In this document: positions 13,709 to 17,370 of the stretch, piece by piece
How positions within the stretch are numbered: the stretch's first letter is position 1
Layout of the letters: each line of letters opens with the position of its first letter
From: Verrucomicrobiales bacterium
GTDB lineage: Bacteria; Verrucomicrobiota; Verrucomicrobiia; Verrucomicrobiales; Akkermansiaceae
Direction: 5' to 3'
DNA: 17,370 nt
Assembly (NCBI GenBank): GCA_003527555.1
Contig: DPWT01000097.1
Location: 1-17,370 of the forward strand
The notes under the pieces: generated by a model
What the model was told of the DNA's origin: nothing
The model's input: the letters and a program-made list of their open reading frames with translations, nothing else
The model's database searches: none
Made by a program: the position numbers and the translations under genes

Positions 13709-16700
13709 ATGTCCCATAAACTACCTGCCGATATTATTTTTTTCTCGCTCATTCACACAGTGCTCTGTTGTTGTTTGAATGCTCAGACAGCCATCAGCCC
13801 AACATCCATAAGTGCTAAAGCAAGTCATCGCGTGCTATTAGAACCCCAATCGGGACCATTTGCCCTGAAGTCAAAGAACCAACATTCCAACTTCCGTTTA
13901 TCCCTCAGTTATTCTGCCGATGCATCCAGCAAACCTCAAGTGATACTGCTCAGCGATTACATAATCAATCTACCCACAGGAGAAAAACAAAATATAGACA
14001 TCGCTTTCGAACGCATGGAATCCACCACAGCGACTGTGCGCATATGGCACGACGGCGAACTCATAAAAAAAGATGCCAATATTCCAAAATCGCTCAATCG
14101 CTCAAATCGTTTTTACATTGCTGATCAAAAAACATCTGAAAATACTTTAGACATGGGCAGTGACTTCACCGCAATGGTAAAGTTCGCGACAAAAAAAAAT
14201 GGTACACTCATGGCGAAGACCCCCTCACAAGACAAGTGGGTCAGCCATTCTAAGGCACTCTTCATTAACAAAGGTAGACTTGCCTACGGTATCGGGCAGC
14301 TGGGACGGATTGAGGGTAAAACAAATGTCTGCAACGGAAAACAACATGTTGCCGTGCTTCGAGTAAAAAATGGTAGCGCCGCAATCTATTTGGATGGCCA
14401 ACTTGAAGCCAAGCAGACTGATTTCACAAGACCAGACGCCAAACAATCAATATTTAAGATCGGTTCTGCCATTAAAGACTTCAGTAAGAATTTTGAAGGT
14501 AGCATATCTAACTTGAGATTCTGGAAACGTGCGCTCAATGACGTTGAAATTAAAAATTTATCACTCGGCAATGAGGACAAGGTTAATACTCCTGATTTCC
14601 ACTGGAAACCTTCTCATCATAAATCCGTTGGAATTCCAGGACGCCCGACATTCATCAACCTCAAGGCAGGTAATGATTTCGAATTACACAGTGCATCAGT
14701 CCAGCCGCTCTCCTTGAACAACCATGCGGCAATCATTGGTAACTGGAATGATGATAGCCTGAAACGAGGAGAGAAAATTTATAAGGAAATGTGTGTGATC
14801 TGCCACGGAGATCTAACAAAAGCAGGCTCACTACCAACTGCTATGCGTTTCCATCAAGGTAAATTTAAAAATGGCGCTGATCCATACCGAATATACCAGA
14901 CATTGGTGAAAGGATACGGCCAAATGGCACCACAGCCACAGTACACCACCAAAGAAAAATATGATGTAATTCATTATATTCGTGAAACCTTTCTCAAGGA
15001 TCATAACGAGTCTGAGCTCACCAAAATTAATGACAGCTACCTGGCTAAGCTGCCACTGGGCATGAGCACTAAAAAAGAAAAACCACGGATTAAACGAGCA
15101 CCCCAGTACTTACTTCAGGATTTCGGTAACACTCTGTTTTGGACATTGCAGGTAGATAAAGCAAACATAGCTCAAAAAGGCATCGCTATCCGCATGGATA
15201 ATGGCCCAGGTGGTATTACTAAAGGTAAATCATGGATGCTTTATGATCACGACACCATGCGCTTAGCAGCCTGCTGGAGCGGCGATCAATTTGTAGATTG
15301 GCGCGGCATAGCCTTTGACGGTTCACATGGCACACACACAAGCATTGTCGGAGACAAACATTACACCTCCCCCAATCTTCCGATGTGGGCGAACCCTGAA
15401 ACAGGAAAATTTGATGACGTTCGCGTGATCGGCCGCGACGGCAGACCCTACGGACCTCTTCCTCGTCAGTGGGTGCACTTCAAGGCACTGGAGCATCACG
15501 ATGGCTACCCTGTCATCAGATACACGGTTGGAGACTGCAACATCCGCGAACTACCGGGTATCGGTAAAGAGCCTAACACATTTACCCGCACCTTTTTCTG
15601 TGGACCTACAAGTAAACCACTCAAGCTACGCCTGGACAAAGACAACATTCACACGCTTCCTGCCAGTCAAAAGATGTTCACGTTCGCTGTTCTGTATGCC
15701 AACGGCAAGGCATCTGTCATACCAAGCAAAGATATCAGTGCCGCGCCCGGAGCAGCCTTATCGAATCGGTTCAAAGGACGCACTACCAGCGAGATCGTTC
15801 CTGGCGATGACAGCGCACCCTATGCGATTGATACGCTAACCCTACCCGCTATGGATAAAAACCCATGGCAGTCATGGATGCGCAGCACGGGTGTAGATTT
15901 CTTCAAAAACGGCAAAAGCGCGGCAGTCTGCACATGGAACGGTGATGTATGGATTGTCGATGGCATCAATCAACGTGAAGGAAAGCTCACATGGCAGCGC
16001 ATATGTTCAGGACTATTTCAGCCACTCGGCATCAAAATTGTAGAGGGTGAAATCTATGTTGGGTGCCGCGACATGATCGCCAAACTGATTGACCTAAATG
16101 GCGACCGCGAGACAGATATCATCGAGAGCTTTAATAACGACCATCAAGTTACAGAACATTTCCACGAGTTTGCCATGGGACTGCAAACCGATAGCGAAGG
16201 AAACTTTTACTACGCCAAGTCGGCACGACATGCAAAGGTGGCCGTCGTGCCTCACCACGGCACCCTACTTCGCGTCAGTAAAGACGGCACAAAAACTGAC
16301 ATCCTCGCGACCGGATTCCGCGCCGCCAACGGCGTCTGCCTGAATCCTGATGGATCATTCATTGTCACCGACCAAGAAGGTCACTGGAACCCGAAAAACC
16401 GCATCAACTGGGTGAAAGGCACCGGCGTAGATGATTTTTACGGAAATATGTATGGCTATCATAACGTCACAGACAGCTCGGACTCCGCAATGAATCCCCC
16501 ACTCTGCTGGATCACGAATGCGTTCGATCGATCACCTGCTGAGCTTGTTTGGGTGCCAGAAAATTCTGCTTGGAAATCTCTGCGCGGTTCATTGCTGAAC
16601 CTTTCATATGGAGCGGGCAAAGTTTACGTCGTGCCACATGAAAAAATTGATGGGCAAGTGCAGGGTGGCATGTGCCAACTTCCATTCGATTCCCTGCCCA

Positions 16701-17158
16701 CAGGCATCATGCGTGGTCGTTTCCACTCCGGCGACGGACAGTTCTATGGCTGCGGCATGTATGCATGGGCCGGTAACCGCAAAAAACCTGGTGGGTTTTA
16801 CCGAATCCGCGCCACAGGAAATGCAGCCAATCTGCCCGTCGGGCTATCAGCATCCACAAACACAATCACCGTGAAATTTAGCGACCCGCTGGACGTTGAC
16901 TCCACAACAAACATAGCCAACTGGTCGGTTGAAGCATGGGACCTAAAACGCACCAAAAAATATGGATCAAAACACTACAATCAGCGAGAATGGAACGTCA
17001 AAAAAGCTGCTCTCTCGCCAGATAGAAAAACTATTACTCTGACAATTCCCGATCTTGCCCCCACCTGGGGCATGTCTATCACAGCTAACATCAAGGATCA
17101 GAACGGAAAATCGGTCACTCGTGTAATCCACAACACAATCCATCAGTTCAAACCATAA
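13709..17158 (+). CDS. Secreted LamG / cytochrome c / DUF6797-like / beta-propeller protein
   Basis: 1149 residues. Signal peptide at 1-25 ([17 protein letters not shown]). Modules in order: an N-terminal beta-rich region (about 30-125); a LamG/concanavalin-like domain (about 130-290: '[18 protein letters not shown]', '[19 protein letters not shown]', '[18 protein letters not shown]'); a c-type cytochrome (about 350-430) with heme site CVICH (Cys362, Cys365, His366) and likely Met ligand Met406 in 'GYGQMAPQ'; a DUF6797-like domain (about 465-700, '[25 protein letters not shown]'); a beta-propeller like the PQQ-dependent/membrane-bound dehydrogenase group (about 725-1035, '[13 protein letters not shown]', '[18 protein letters not shown]', '[17 protein letters not shown]'); and a Big_5-like Ig module (about 1040-1145). 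The role is probably periplasmic oxidation of a sugar or glycan product, with the cytochrome passing electrons on; this is inferred. A sulfatase gene follows 13 bases later. Confidence 0.85.
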   Translation: MSHKLPADIIFFSLIHTVLCCCLNAQTAISPTSISAKASHRVLLEPQSGPFALKSKNQHSNFRLSLSYSADASSKPQVILLSDYIINLPTGEKQNIDIAFERMESTTATVRIWHDGELIKKDANIPKSLNRSNRFYIADQKTSENTLDMGSDFTAMVKFATKKNGTLMAKTPSQDKWVSHSKALFINKGRLAYGIGQLGRIEGKTNVCNGKQHVAVLRVKNGSAAIYLDGQLEAKQTDFTRPDAKQSIFKIGSAIKDFSKNFEGSISNLRFWKRALNDVEIKNLSLGNEDKVNTPDFHWKPSHHKSVGIPGRPTFINLKAGNDFELHSASVQPLSLNNHAAIIGNWNDDSLKRGEKIYKEMCVICHGDLTKAGSLPTAMRFHQGKFKNGADPYRIYQTLVKGYGQMAPQPQYTTKEKYDVIHYIRETFLKDHNESELTKINDSYLAKLPLGMSTKKEKPRIKRAPQYLLQDFGNTLFWTLQVDKANIAQKGIAIRMDNGPGGITKGKSWMLYDHDTMRLAACWSGDQFVDWRGIAFDGSHGTHTSIVGDKHYTSPNLPMWANPETGKFDDVRVIGRDGRPYGPLPRQWVHFKALEHHDGYPVIRYTVGDCNIRELPGIGKEPNTFTRTFFCGPTSKPLKLRLDKDNIHTLPASQKMFTFAVLYANGKASVIPSKDISAAPGAALSNRFKGRTTSEIVPGDDSAPYAIDTLTLPAMDKNPWQSWMRSTGVDFFKNGKSAAVCTWNGDVWIVDGINQREGKLTWQRICSGLFQPLGIKIVEGEIYVGCRDMIAKLIDLNGDRETDIIESFNNDHQVTEHFHEFAMGLQTDSEGNFYYAKSARHAKVAVVPHHGTLLRVSKDGTKTDILATGFRAANGVCLNPDGSFIVTDQEGHWNPKNRINWVKGTGVDDFYGNMYGYHNVTDSSDSAMNPPLCWITNAFDRSPAELVWVPENSAWKSLRGSLLNLSYGAGKVYVVPHEKIDGQVQGGMCQLPFDSLPTGIMRGRFHSGDGQFYGCGMYAWAGNRKKPGGFYRIRATGNAANLPVGLSASTNTITVKFSDPLDVDSTTNIANWSVEAWDLKRTKKYGSKHYNQREWNVKKAALSPDRKTITLTIPDLAPTWGMSITANIKDQNGKSVTRVIHNTIHQFKP

Positions 17159-17171
17159 CACACCCAGCACC

Positions 17172-17370
17172 ATGACGTCTCGCTATCTTTTTACGCTCCT
17201 CACCCTATGTTTATTCAACACGGGGCACACCAGCCTAATAGATAGTAAACCTAACATCATCCTCGTGATGACGGACGATCAGGGTTACCCCATCGTTGGA
17301 AAACATGGTCACCCATGGATCAAGACACCCAATTTAGACAAACTCTACGACAAAAGCACACGCTTCACAC
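17172..17370 (+). CDS. Sulfatase, N-terminal part (runs off right edge)
   Basis: Only the first 66 codons lie in the window. A signal peptide ([21 protein letters not shown]) is followed by the sulfatase start '[15 protein letters not shown]' with the metal-binding Asp-Asp pair and '[14 protein letters not shown]', typical of formylglycine-dependent sulfatases of the alkaline-phosphatase superfamily. The C/S-x-P-S-R activation site lies beyond the edge, so the enzyme subtype and substrate cannot be judged. It is 13 bases behind the LamG/cytochrome gene, so the two are probably co-transcribed, as in loci for sulfated polysaccharide breakdown. Confidence 0.93.
   Translation, partial: MTSRYLFTLLTLCLFNTGHTSLIDSKPNIILVMTDDQGYPIVGKHGHPWIKTPNLDKLYDKSTRFT

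Noticed and set aside
1..17370. CRISPR array
   Set aside because: No regularly spaced identical direct repeats were seen; the only short tandem repeat is the 18-bp one in the TatC tail.

Overview
The window looks like chromosomal DNA of a Gram-negative member of the Verrucomicrobiota, probably a marine one. This is inferred from gene content, not from any rRNA. The pointers are a KdsD-type isomerase for lipopolysaccharide core sugar synthesis, a TatC with a very long first periplasmic loop, secreted proteins that carry the 'RIEKS.NLVNWT' phrase common in verrucomicrobial exported proteins, a fused LamG/cytochrome c/DUF6797-like protein next to a sulfatase, weak or absent Shine-Dalgarno sites, and frequent non-ATG starts.

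Layout, left to right. (1) 1-336, minus: N-terminal part of an exported protein that runs off the left edge, divergent from (2) an alpha/beta-hydrolase (422-1267, plus) whose nucleophile elbow is non-canonical. (3) 1268-2368: about 1.1 kb without a believable protein gene but dense in stem-loops, several closed by purine-rich GAA/GAAA/GGAA loops on the plus strand. This is the least explained part of the window. (4) 2369-5817, minus: a two-gene operon with a 4-base ATGA overlap, made of a secreted zinc amidase and a membrane-anchored protein of unknown function. (5) tRNA-Glu(TTC), minus, with encoded CCA and a strong intrinsic terminator. (6) 6181-7735, plus: kdsD followed by a small lipoprotein. 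(7) 7810-9540, plus: elongation factor P, a DUF5069-like protein and a Nudix protein of the MutT-like phosphoesterase type. (8) 9859-13323, plus: tatC with a histidine/aspartate-rich tail, yicC, trpF and crcB, then a possible small secreted ORF. (9) 13709-17370, plus: a 1149-residue secreted LamG/cytochrome c/DUF6797-like/beta-propeller protein and the start of a sulfatase.

How they fit together: most genes are housekeeping (cell-wall splitting, lipopolysaccharide precursor, translation of polyproline stretches, protein export, RNA processing, tryptophan, fluoride export). The right-hand end looks like the start of a polysaccharide or sulfated-glycan use locus. I see no CRISPR array, transposase, integrase or phage genes. 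The best candidates for something undescribed are the structured non-coding block at 1268-2368, the metal-binding-like tail on TatC, and the shifted nucleophile of the hydrolase.
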